DNA from: Ilyonectria destructans
Taxonomy: Eukaryota > Ascomycota > Sordariomycetes > Hypocreales > Nectriaceae
Assembly (NCBI GenBank): GCA_020740775.1
Contig: JAHEWK010000019.1
Coordinates: 248,001-312,000 of the forward strand
Reading direction: 5' to 3'
DNA: 64,000 nucleotides
The position numbers were made by a program, and so were the translations under genes. Under the pieces are notes generated by a model that saw only the letters and a list, made by a program, of their open reading frames with translations, was not told the origin of the DNA and ran no database searches. Every line of letters begins with the position of its first letter. The first letter of the stretch is position 1. Shown here one piece after another: positions 9,101-17,802 of the stretch.

Positions 9101-10390
9101 GGAGAAGATGAGGATGTCGTCAAGGTAACATACAACGAAGACGTCGAGGTGTTCCCGTAGCACATTGGTGATCATCCGTTGGAAGGTCGCCGGTGCGTTG
9201 GTGAGTCCAAAGGGCATAACTAGGTATTCGAAAAGTCCGTATTTCGTGCGGAAAGCAGTCTTCCATTCGTCTCCTGGTTTGATGCGGATGAGGTTGTAAG
9301 CTCCTTTGAGGTCGAGGGCCGTGAACCACTTTTTGCCATGCAGTCGATCCTTCAGTTCGTTGATGAGTGGCAATGGTGTTCGGTCCTTGATGGTGATGTC
9401 GTTGAGCTGTCGGTAATCCACAACTAATCGCAGTTTTCCGTTTTTCTTTGGGACGAACATGACTGGGTATCCTGCGGAGGACTTCGATATCCTGATGAAT
9501 CCCTTTTTCAACATGTCTTCGAGGTATTCTTTCAACGTATGGAGTTGAACTTCGTTGAGGTTGTAAATTTTGTAGAACTTGGCTGTAGTCCCGTCTTTCA
9601 GCACTATCTCATGGTCCCATTGACCGTGCTGTGGTAGGCCTGTTTCCGTTTCTTCGGCAAACAGCTTCTCGTAGATTCGATAAGCAAGGGGTACGTTCTT
9701 GAGTCTGTCGTCTGCCTCCTTTGCTTTCTTCATTTCTTTCAGTTCTTCGTCGAGCTTTGTGAATTGTGCTCGTACTCGTGCGATGGTGCGGCGTGTCTTG
9801 TGTGTGTGGGCGTTGCGGTGTTTGTGTCTGGTGCCTCGGGGTGGCGAAGTATCTGTCGTGTCGTCGCGCGTTGCTTCGCTGGTGCCGTTGCCAGTCGAAG
9901 TTTGAGATCTCGTGTCGTCGTCTGAATCCTGTTCATAGGAGGAATGATCGTCGACATCGTCGAAGGTCATTTGGCCAGTCCTCCAATTGATCAGTGGGTT
10001 CACTCGTTGCAGCCATGGATAGCCTAGAACCAAATCGTGTTGTGCCGAGGGAATGATATCAAAAGAGATACCTTCGTTGCGTTCGTTCACAAAAACTTTG
10101 AGGTGATCAATCTCCCTGGTGATGCGTCCGTTGTCGTAACTGAAACTCGTTCCTTCGAGGTTCTGCACTCGGTACGGGTTCGATTTGTTCCTCCATGGTA
10201 GCTCCAACTCGTTCACCACTCTCGGGTGAAGGTAGTTGAGTTCTGCACCGCTGTCTACCAGCGCGGTGTACCAGCGTCCCTTGATTCGTACCTGGATTTC
10301 CAAGCAATCCGTTCGTGTGCTTCCTGTAGCACGTAGAGCTCTTACTGGGAGTTCCGCTTCTCCTAGCTCTTGGCCCATCTGTTGCTCCAT
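6101..10390 (-). CDS. pol: Pol polyprotein (protease, RT, RNase H, integrase, chromodomain)
   Basis: 1429 residues, uninterrupted. The aspartic protease active site is at D46-S-G. Reverse transcriptase has the LDLKGAY motif near 359 and YLDD at 422-425. RNase H residues include the TD at 570-571, DKE at 611-613 and the D640 region (YTDHKN). The integrase zinc domain has H1002, H1009, C1039 and C1042, and its catalytic triad is D1072, D1138, E1174 with the classic 35-residue D-E spacing. A chromodomain (about 1365-1416, ending YLVRWEDCDPSEDTWEPYEHL) closes the protein and would target integration to modified chromatin. Residues 737-927, between RNase H and integrase, form an unusual tandem duplication described in the findings. 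The start ATG shares one base with the gag stop (TAATG), so reinitiation is possible. Confidence 0.95.
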   Translation of the reverse strand: MEQQMGQELGEAELPVRALRATGSTRTDCLEIQVRIKGRWYTALVDSGAELNYLHPRVVNELELPWRNKSNPYRVQNLEGTSFSYDNGRITREIDHLKVFVNERNEGISFDIIPSAQHDLVLGYPWLQRVNPLINWRTGQMTFDDVDDHSSYEQDSDDDTRSQTSTGNGTSEATRDDTTDTSPPRGTRHKHRNAHTHKTRRTIARVRAQFTKLDEELKEMKKAKEADDRLKNVPLAYRIYEKLFAEETETGLPQHGQWDHEIVLKDGTTAKFYKIYNLNEVQLHTLKEYLEDMLKKGFIRISKSSAGYPVMFVPKKNGKLRLVVDYRQLNDITIKDRTPLPLINELKDRLHGKKWFTALDLKGAYNLIRIKPGDEWKTAFRTKYGLFEYLVMPFGLTNAPATFQRMITNVLREHLDVFVVCYLDDILIFSDTEEEHTEHVHAVLKKLQDANLLVEPEKSKFHTDEVDFLGHTIRPNEIRMDRKKIEAVKDWPKPENVKEVQSFLGFANYYRKFIRDFGSIGHALTELTKKGVDFRWDTKAQKAFNDIKKAILSEPVLVMFDPDKEVELETDSSNFGLGSQIGQRDINGKLHPIAFYSHKLHGAELNYPIYDKEFLAIVNSFKEFRHYLLGSKHKIKVYTDHKNISHFATTQELSGRQLRYAEYLSEFDYVIIHKKGSENGRADAISRRPDFDTGITKENEQLLELTPEGHLKQRYIANIHKYKEKWHDMNEMPSKKWQTKIRKEHSFYDNNDEVFPNEFDYDCGIPTYHKQVFIPRRLVPSFLKDRMECYQSKGLTKSQAHERFHRNYMIPKNDDYPRTACPECNKKLGIAHEDLLETPNEEWRNKIRRYHRHENNNDAIHPHEYDYQHGIPTHEKRAFIPPECMPEFGQERIKDYQKQGLTLNQAHTRFHWRFITNPADFGRCDICEEREMGPQQPPEPAKKVRFVDELDRRTLAATHTVEPDNPLLKEIQGYNDALPEEERTERLQVPEELQQQLVQDVHEHPVHGHQGINGTLERLRTTYSFPRMKKAVSDTIKGCDLCKKSKSPRHKPYGQLQPLPVAQRPWESITMDHITKLPLSEDPTTGVLYDSIFVIVDRLTKFSYFLPYQESTDAEQLSYVFLRNIVSIHGLPMEIVSDRGTTFASKFWQGLMAQMGLNHKLTTAWRPQVDGQTERLNQIVEQYLRCYVNYEQDNWVQKLPTAQLAYNTSTSGTTKLTPAYANFGFTPDAYRSSREGPLNAKAILNTDQLRQLHEEMKTELEFVRKQMKKYYDRKRLKGPIFQRGDMVYLATKNIKTKRPNNKLDFKFIGPYKILEKISENNYKLDLPPKVKLHPIVHISLLESAADTIHVKTWDNNQETEVENDQEFTVKTILDMKRENNKTKYLVRWEDCDPSEDTWEPYEHLTHCQAKLKDFLKRRSTPGNMHWDRF

Positions 10391-12894
10391 TACAGAGGGC
10401 GAGTGTGGTTTTTTGTCTGTGTTCGAACCACCTCATACCATTCTCGGTCTTCGGCCTGTCCGCCGGTTCTTCGTGGAAAGTTGAATCCATCTTCGTGCAT
10501 TCTGCGCATTCGTTCGTAGATGGTCCTTTTTTCTTGGCTGTGTTCTGCGCAATCTCTGTTGCTGCAATCCATTGCAAATGTTTCTTCGCAAACGTCGTTG
10601 GGCATGGGGACAGGTGTGTGTTTTTTCTTTGTTCTTCGTGCATGGAGAGAACTTTTCTTTGTCTTGTGTTCCTCCTTTATTTCCTGTCTGCTTGACGTTG
10701 CGGTAGTTTCGTTTCGTTGGTCGGGTGTAGGTTTTTCTTCCCTGGTCATCCCGAGCCAGTTTTCTATTTCCTTTCGCTGAGTGTCGTCGTCGGATGATCC
10801 GTCGTGTCCGGATTCTCCTGGTTGGAAGTATTTTCGTCCTTGCGGGAAATGTCTTCGTTCTTCCCGTGCTTGGTGCCAAAGATGTACCTTGGTTTTCATG
10901 TGGATTCGGCATTCCTGGTGTTGGCAATCCTGAGGGTCCTGTGATCCTCTTACGCACTGTTGCGGGAATCTGGTGATTTTGGCCTCTAGGATTGTGACGC
11001 GGTACTTCGGGTAACCATTGGTGTTTTCGTAGTACTCCGTGTCGTTCTTCATGTGTGGTTGAGTGATGGGGATTCCTGGTAGTCTCAGGGGGTAACAGTT
11101 GTGAGTCCATTTGTCCTTCAAGTGGTGGTGGCATCGTGGGTAGTAGCACGAGATCCATGAGATCTGGTCGTGTCCTTCCACACTGGGGTGGAGAATAGGG
11201 TTGTCCCTGAACTCTCCTCTGGGTTCCACCGTGCAGTCTCTTGCTTCATATCTTGTCATTGCATGAAGGTAGATGGGTTCATGTTGTTTGGCGTTTTGTT
11301 GTTCCCTCATGAGTTGTTGGTGCATTGCTCCCTTGTTTTCCCATTGTCGGTTGCCTTGCTCATCGAGCGTGGCTTTGTCCCACCATGGCTTTTCTGTTGC
11401 CGATTGGCTTGTTTCTTCGGGGGTGCTGGGTACGCGTTCTTCTGCGTAGGGGTCCAGTCTTTCTTCGTCGCTGGGGTCAGGGTATTCGTTCCTGATGTCA
11501 TAGTCGTCCAGCTGTCTGTCGGGGATGTCGTTCTGGGTGTCCGGTACTTCCAGTGTTCCTCTTCGATAGGTTTCTGGCTGTTTCTCCCGTCGTACCATGG
11601 CAATGGTCCTAGGCCTGACTGCCAGTGGTTGAATGGTCGGGGGTTCCGGCACTGGTGTCCACTCCTCCGGTTTCCTCCTCTGGTTGAGTTTCGAGGTAGG
11701 TTCCTCCGGGTGGGGTGCTTCTGCTTCTTCTTTGGACAAGTATCGCTCTAGGCTGGGTAGGTACACTGGGCAATTCGTGCCAGTGTGGTCGTATGCGCCT
11801 CGTGTCATGGCGATGGTTCGCGTTCGTACCGCTGTTTCGGGTTCCTCCTGCCTCTGGATGGTGTTCAGTGACCGTTGTCCCGTGGGCACAGGTTGGAATT
11901 GTCGTTCCCGTTTGGGCTTGCGGCATTCTCGTGCGAAGTGTCCCTTTTTGTCGCAGTTGTAGCATGTGACATCCTTCTTGTCTCGAGGCTGCCTCTGTGC
12001 AGCTCCGAGTTCCATGGGTCCGGCGTGCGTTCCCCAAGAGGTGTTTCCGCGAGAGTTGCCCTGTCGGCCACCTCTCTGTCCTCCACCGTTCCCTCGCTGG
12101 TTGGGATAGTAGGGATTGTACGGAGTGTCTCGACCTCTCTGGCGTGTCGCAGCCTTCTCCCTGCGTCTTTCGTACTGTCGTTCGTCGATTTTGACGGCCA
12201 TGGTGATGTATTCCGTGAGGGTGTCGGGTCGGTCAGCTTTGTAGAACTCGTCTTTGACCTCGTCCTTCAGTCCCTGGTAGAATATTTCCATGAGTACCTC
12301 ATCCTCCCAGTCCAACTTGGAGGCGACTCGTCGGAGTGCGATGGCGTAGGCGGCAGCAGATCGGATTTGTTTGAGCGTGTGAATTTTTGCGGCTGCCTGC
12401 CTTTCTTCGTTGACCATTCCGAACGTGTCTTTGAGGGCTACTTCGAAGTTCTCCCAATCCGCGAATAGGTTGACCGTGTCTTGGTCCTGGTCGGCCTCGT
12501 CGTTGTCGAGGAAATCTTTGAGGATGGGTTCGAACCAGTTCTTGGCGTCACCGGACATCAGATTGCTTGTGAACAGCAGTCGTGATTCCGCGGATGCCAA
12601 CCGTCGTGGGTACCATTGGAAGTGTCCTTTCATCCTGGTGATGAAGGGTACGACGTCGCTGGGCGTCCCGTCGAATTTCTCTGGTAGCGGTGGTTTCATC
12701 ACTTCCCCTGGGTCGCGTTCGTTGTTTCCGGCGACCGGTGCTGGTGCGTTCTGCACTTGCTGCTGCAGAGTGCGGACCAGGTTGCGCAGCTGTTCAACTT
12801 CGGCAGCCATGTTGGCATTGTTTGCCGGAGCCGTGTAAGCTGGTGGCGCAGGTGCGTTGCTTGGGGTAGCGGGAGTTCGGTTGGTTCCGGACAT
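10390..12894 (-). CDS. gag: Gag polyprotein with CCHC knuckle and long C-terminal extension
   Basis: 834 residues. The N-terminal half is a typical Ty3/gypsy Gag: a short coiled segment (AAEVEQLRNLVRTLQQQVQ) and a capsid region with GDAKNWFEP and the FYQGLKDEVKD motif. An Arg/Gly-rich linker and a CCHC zinc knuckle follow (C311, C314, H319, C324). Gag would bind element RNA and form the cytoplasmic particle. The protein continues for 500 more residues, which is long for this family. The extension is acidic and Arg-rich and holds a repeated RTIAM-R motif (about 359 and 430) plus three C-x4-C-x2-H-x3-K modules. The ORF starts 66 nt inside the 5' LTR boundary. Confidence 0.92.
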   Translation of the reverse strand: MSGTNRTPATPSNAPAPPAYTAPANNANMAAEVEQLRNLVRTLQQQVQNAPAPVAGNNERDPGEVMKPPLPEKFDGTPSDVVPFITRMKGHFQWYPRRLASAESRLLFTSNLMSGDAKNWFEPILKDFLDNDEADQDQDTVNLFADWENFEVALKDTFGMVNEERQAAAKIHTLKQIRSAAAYAIALRRVASKLDWEDEVLMEIFYQGLKDEVKDEFYKADRPDTLTEYITMAVKIDERQYERRREKAATRQRGRDTPYNPYYPNQRGNGGGQRGGRQGNSRGNTSWGTHAGPMELGAAQRQPRDKKDVTCYNCDKKGHFARECRKPKRERQFQPVPTGQRSLNTIQRQEEPETAVRTRTIAMTRGAYDHTGTNCPVYLPSLERYLSKEEAEAPHPEEPTSKLNQRRKPEEWTPVPEPPTIQPLAVRPRTIAMVRREKQPETYRRGTLEVPDTQNDIPDRQLDDYDIRNEYPDPSDEERLDPYAEERVPSTPEETSQSATEKPWWDKATLDEQGNRQWENKGAMHQQLMREQQNAKQHEPIYLHAMTRYEARDCTVEPRGEFRDNPILHPSVEGHDQISWISCYYPRCHHHLKDKWTHNCYPLRLPGIPITQPHMKNDTEYYENTNGYPKYRVTILEAKITRFPQQCVRGSQDPQDCQHQECRIHMKTKVHLWHQAREERRHFPQGRKYFQPGESGHDGSSDDDTQRKEIENWLGMTREEKPTPDQRNETTATSSRQEIKEEHKTKKSSLHARRTKKKHTPVPMPNDVCEETFAMDCSNRDCAEHSQEKRTIYERMRRMHEDGFNFPRRTGGQAEDREWYEVVRTQTKNHTRPL

Positions 12895-12960
12895 CTTGAC
12901 AGTACGAGATATTGCTCAATGGTTGACGCGAGTAACCGTTCTGAACAAGAGCTATCAACG

Positions 12961-13402
12961 TGTAACGGTCGTGTTCTCTGGACTGCCGTATACGTGGTAT
13001 AGGGTAGGCGAGAGACGGGTTGCTGGTGGATAAACCGTAGGTTTATGTTAGCAGATCGGTTAGGGCGTCACTTACTGGGTAAATGTTACGTCTGGTAATA
13101 GTCAAGCACAGTGATGCGTAGCGAGTCAAGGTGATTGAGGTAACCAAGTTGTATTGATAGCTGAGGTAGCTAAGAGTCTAGGAAAGTGCTAATGAACGTG
13201 TGTCTATATACTAGAATGATAGGTGAGGCTCACGGCGGTGAGCCTTGGAATCGCAGGTGAGCCGGAGAGGCTCACGCGTGAGCCGTAGAGGCTCACGGGT
13301 GAGTCCTTTAGTACGGCGTGAGCCGCAGTGAGGTGTATTTGATTGGGGGAAATTTGTGGGGTGCACGTGACGCCAGGCGTCTACGCGGCACGGGTCGTAA
13401 CA
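12961..13402 (-). repeat. Right LTR (5' LTR of the chromovirus)
   Basis: 442 bp, apparently identical to the copy at 4948-5389. The sequence just inside it, read in element orientation as CGTTGATAGCTCTTG, does not begin with the TGG expected for priming by a tRNA 3' end, so priming may use another site. Confidence 0.95.
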
Positions 13403-13616
13403 TATTTCTATTCGGCCTAAGCTGACAATTACATACAGACTGCATCGTTAAAGATCGCTTGCCCGTCTTCTTAAATATAGAATAGATACTATATATAAGG
13501 TATCTGAGGAAGGAATTGTGGTGTTAGAGGCCTCCAGTTGCGCTGGGCCACCCTTATATAGCCACACGTAACCTCGAGTACCGCAGCTATTGAATCCCCA
13601 AGGGGGCTAGTTTGCA

Positions 13617-15889
13617 CAGCGCTCATCATAAATCAATTAAATCAACTTTGGGGTAAAAGTTGATTTGTTTGATTTGATTGGCCCCTCTCAATCAACTGCA
13701 TGGGCGACCTATATACCTAGTCTGTGAAGGTAGTTCGCCGACCTCAAGTCTCAATTACCTGACCAACTGTCTAGCTTTACCCCGCCGTATCGGACCCAGT
13801 TCCTCAGGCAATGAACTCGCTCCAGCGTATCCGCGCCCATTGAGAGCCTTTGAGATGTTAGCGTCAGCTTGGCCAGGCTGAACTGTCTCTCGCAGTCAGT
13901 CGCCATCGCCGGAATGGCAAAGACGTCCGAGGCAAAGCTGCTTAATATGGGGAATAAAGGCTTGTGGTCTCTCCACCATTGGATCGGCTCCTGCATATCT
14001 TGTGGCTCGAGACGGAGGTACTTGTCCAGCTTGCTGACACTGCCGCCCGTTGCAAATATCTTTCTCGTTCTGCTATTAATCCGTTGGGTGTAGTGGTTAT
14101 CCTCCTTATCTATTTTTCATTGATAAAAGAGCGGACTTAGACTGTTCTTTATCCTTCTGCTGGCTCGCATAATACCACCGCGCGAAGTAGTCCTTTATGC
14201 CTGTCTTTACATCGCGAACCCAGGCTAATTGCTCCTCAGTGACCCAAGTAGCCTCCAACCAGCTAATACCGAATCTCGGATGATGGATAACTACTGCCGC
14301 GAATAAGGGAGACTCTTCGAGCTTACTGTAATACTCATCCAGCTTCTTCCAGCCGTTGTTGATAGATGCCAGGATATACGCTCGATAGTCTGCTGGTAAT
14401 GAGCTCTTCTGGGAGACCTCATACACCAGTGGCTTATCAAGCGTCGCATATTCAGCCTGAGAGTGCTTTAGCAATGCAGACACTGTGAATATTGATATTT
14501 GACTTTGCTGTTGAGATATATAAACCTTATTGTCATCGAAGCGAGCAGGGCGATAACAGGCACGGGTCGGCCGGGTCTCGGACTCCGTCAGAGGCGTAGA
14601 CGCTATTCCAATCGGCTCGAGGTCATCTAGATTCGTCACCCTTATTGTCTCGGCTGTAACCTCATTGTAGAAGCCCTTCCAGTCCTCAAAATGCTCGAGC
14701 AGGTATTCCATCCCTACCAAAACTTCCCACAGTCGCCCGTAGCCGTCACCTTTACCCCAGCCGTAGGTTCGCATCGTCTGAAGATATAGAGGCGTGAGGA
14801 TCTCGTTGACCTCGCCGACAACGCGCCAATCCTTATTGGATAAGATGTCATCAGCAGGGATGCGTTTTGCTTCGTCTTGCTCGCCTTCAAGTGCAAAGAT
14901 AAAGGCCCTAATGTCAGTCTGCTTCCGCAGAGCCCTATCAATTATCATATAAGTAGAATTCCACCGCGTGTCATTGTTCAAGACGACCTCAAGCTCGGCA
15001 GTGGATTCCTCGCAAAGACGGTACCCTTCGTACACCTGCTCGTGGTCAATGCGCTTGAAATATTCGCTGCGCTGAGGTGGCGATCTGATGAACTTGACGA
15101 TATTGTGGAGCTTCCCAATTGGACCCTTTGAACGCCAATAACGAAGATCTTGCTCCCCAAGACCTCTCATACCGTTAATATCTGACTCTAGCTCGAAAGA
15201 GTCGGCGTCTTTGCCGAAAAGACGCGAGGGCAACAAGGTTAGGAACATGGCCGTAGCAACGCATCCGACGGGCCTTAATATCAGCAGGCCTAACCGAAGG
15301 GTCAAGCTGCCTGTAGAAGTAGTGCAGACAAGTATCATTCGTGGCCAGGTTGTCAGAAATGACAGTCCCAACCTGTCCTCGAATCTCCCACAGTTGAACG
15401 ATGTCGAACAGTGTATCAGCAAGGTTCTCACCACTATGAGTACCTAACTGACGACGTAGAGCGAGCAACCTAGACTGTTGGTACCCGAGTTTGTCGATGA
15501 AGTGTGCAAAAACAGCCATTATCGCAAGGCAGTTCAGTGATGTCCAGAGATCAAAACTGATGTGAATTTTCGTTAGGGCACTGCTCAGCTCCGCTTTGAT
15601 GATATCTCTCTTAGAGTCAAAGATCCTCTGTAGCTCTCTGGTAATAGAACTGCTACTCCAAGGAACCCGGAGCGCTAATTCATGGTCGTACAGGGTAGGA
15701 CCGGCGCAGGGCAGGCCATCTTAATCCTTTTGGACAGTTCAGATGCAGCATAGCACATATCAACCTTATCAAATCATGTCAACTTGCAAATCGCTGGAAT
15801 TGATTTGATTGAAGCGAGGAATCGGCTGGATTGATTGATTTGATTGGGGTGATTGATTGATTGATTGAGTTGATTCATGATGAGCGCTG
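13617..15889 (-). mobile_element. Decayed hAT transposon with terminal inverted repeats
   Basis: The 2273-bp element has matching ends starting CAGCGCTCATCAT, followed by AATCAA-rich inverted sequence. The outer flanks AGTTTGCA (left) and AGTTGCAC (right) resemble an 8-bp target duplication that has lost one base. Subterminal TGATT and AATCA repeats are present at both ends. It encodes a broken hAT transposase on the minus strand. Confidence 0.8.
13751..15720 (-). pseudogene. hAT transposase, frameshifted
   Basis: Three minus-strand blocks make up one transposase. The N-terminal block (about 15700-15175) includes ISFDLWTS and later RMRCYGHVPNLVA. A frameshift near 15230 leads to the central block (down to 14106) with DTRWNSTY and WVTEEQLAW. 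Stops and another shift near 14090 lead to the C-terminal hAT dimerisation region (13996-13751) with FPILSSFASDVFAIPA, CERQFSLAK and RLSMGADTLE. No BED zinc finger is visible at the N-terminus. The frameshifts mean it cannot make transposase. Confidence 0.8.
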
Positions 15890-17190
15890 AGTTGCACTTG
15901 AACGCATGGTAGGTGAACCAAACATCTGCTTATTCGCCACTTCATTTGCACATTTGCGAAAGTTTGGCTTGCTCGCAGGGCTATTGGCCACGATCCTGCC
16001 CGTCATGAGGACCGGGGAGATTCTGGCCAGAGCGGTACATGCATGACAAGACAACAGTGAGCCACATCTTCACCACTTCGATGTCCAGGCAGGGGACTAA
16101 TCCGCTGATTCCTGCGGCAGGACATGCAGAGTCTTAACTCCTCCGATGTGTCCGCGAGGGATCATTTTGTTTTTGAGGCAGGCCGTCGATTTTGTATGTA
16201 CACTGTTCTCCAGGGCGCCATAGTCCAGCATTGCCTGACTTGCCTGCTCTCCGTCCAATTGTATTGACTGACACTTTCACCTTCATGTGCTAAGTCCCTG
16301 GTTACAACGTCGCCGAGCGCTCCATAGCTGTTTCCATCATGCGCCTGTTGTGGTCGTTCGACATCACCCCTGTTCCGAGCACTCCCTTGCCACTCGATCC
16401 TTCCAGGTACCCTTCCATGATGCCGGGCAATCCAGCCGGTGATCTGCCCGTCACCTTGACGGTCAGAAGTGCAGAGAAGAAGGGCATTATCGACCATGTT
16501 TATGGGTAGCAGTGTGAGATGAGGCCTCAGATGGTACGTGACACACTCCCCGAGCAATTGTTCTGGGCGTTCATAGCGATGAATGTCGAGTTCCTAACAG
16601 GTTTTCTCCAGGAGAGTCTCGGTTGATGGTCTGGGAGCGCGCTGTATACCGACTGGGGGTATTTGCCTAGACTTGCGCGGCTGCCAACATGTGATAACGC
16701 GAGGAATGGACTCGTCTTGTGGTCGAGAACGCTATGTAAGCCTACATAGTATCCGGGGGTTCTCAAGGCGAAACTTAGACATTAAATATTTGATTCACTT
16801 GTTTGAACTATATACTCATGATAGCCTGACATGCAGTATTGTCTTATTCTTATACATTAAGAGTCAATATCGATAATAGAGACTCCGAAAGTGAGCTGGC
16901 ATCTCTCAGCATAACACTTCTCTCACATCGCTACTAGGTCTAAGGCTAAGCGTGCAGGGCCTGATATGGCATGAAGGGTGGAGCCGAGGTTGTACAATGG
17001 GATGGGTAAATACGAGAACCGTATCATGCTGGGCTGGCGGATGGAAGAGAGCATGGCTCTGTGTATTTTGTTTGTTGGGAGGCACTATGTGGCCCTTCTC
17101 ACATTGCAATTCATCCCTGCTTTCCAGGGATGGACATCTATCGAATGGGTAGTCGAATCGATAGATTCATTCAACACATTCCCTTAGCGT
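15890..17190. other. No recognisable gene
   Basis: Mixed-composition sequence with only short frames lacking known motifs. Nothing else supported. Confidence 0.5.
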
Positions 17191-17194
17191 CAAC

Positions 17195-17795
17195 AACAGC
17201 TTGACATCTATCTGGCCTAGTCGCGAGAAGGTTCTCTCAAGCCCTCTCCTCAAGCTAGTCCCAAGCTTCCTTTACAGCACTTTCAAGCCGATCATATGAC
17301 ATCATCTCAGGAAAATGACTCTCCATGCAATCCTTCATCAGGGTTCCATACAGCTTCTATAGGATCTAAATCTAGAGAGAAAGGAGGCCATCCTCAGACC
17401 TGGATCCCTCTTCCCTTTAGCTCTTTTATTGTTGCTGCAGCTGCGTGAGAAGAAGCATTGTCCTGCATCAAGACAAATCTAGAGTCTCGATATAGCCGGT
17501 TCCAACCACATACAACAGTAACTATATGTTCTTGATAGCTATCTGCTGTTATTGGCCCCCAATCCTTCTCCCAACAGACACCAGGGCCCTTGACATAGCG
17601 CCCGGGAAAGCAGCCCCAGAACATTCATCCTTTCTTTCGCTGGTCTTTCTCAAGAATGCAAGTTGGATCTCGTTCCTCTCCTGCCGTGGTTGACACCTTT
17701 CCACCCGAAAAAATCAGGGTAGCGCACGAACAATACTTTTGCCGGATACCAAGTCGATTAGCCAACGCACGACTGTGGGAGGGAACTTGAAGACG
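17195..17795 (-). pseudogene. Tc1/mariner-family transposase, C-terminal half
   Basis: The minus strand reads EERDPTCILEKDQRKK, a stop, then MFWGCFPGRYVKGPGV, MQDNASSHAAAATIKELK and WPPF-LD-PIEAVWN-MKD (the third acidic region), with several stops after it. The QDNASSH and PIE-VWN motifs are typical of fungal Tc1-like transposases. The N-terminal half is absent: the copy is cut where the inverted-repeat end of the next element begins at about 17803. Confidence 0.75.
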
Positions 17796-17802
17796 CACTA
17801 AT

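Larger units (their letters stand above)
4948..13402 (-). mobile_element. Complete Ty3/gypsy chromovirus LTR retrotransposon
   Basis: An 8455-bp element is bounded by two direct 442-bp LTRs that read the same along their whole length by eye. It lies on the minus strand, in the order 5' LTR (12961-13402), gag, pol, short tail, 3' LTR (4948-5389). Gag and pol are both open without stops. Pol has the protease, reverse transcriptase, RNase H, integrase order and a C-terminal chromodomain, which places it among the chromoviruses. An opposite-strand ORF fills the space between the pol stop and the 3' LTR. The flanks (CTTAG on the left, TATTT on the right) do not form a target-site duplication. Identical LTRs and open ORFs indicate recent insertion, in contrast to the RIP-mutated DNA beside it. 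Confidence 0.95.

Noticed and set aside
8719..9165. Ser/Arg-rich 148-codon minus-strand frame
   Set aside because: Shadow of the reverse transcriptase region of pol in another frame.
10433..11158. 241-codon frame overlapping the gag 3' region
   Set aside because: It is the shifted frame of the gag extension; Arg/Thr/Pro-rich composition reflects the gag codons and no domain is visible.
12901..12960. Canonical tRNA primer-binding site beside the 5' LTR
   Set aside because: The sequence after the LTR end lacks the TGG start complementary to tRNA CCA; I could not assign a primer.
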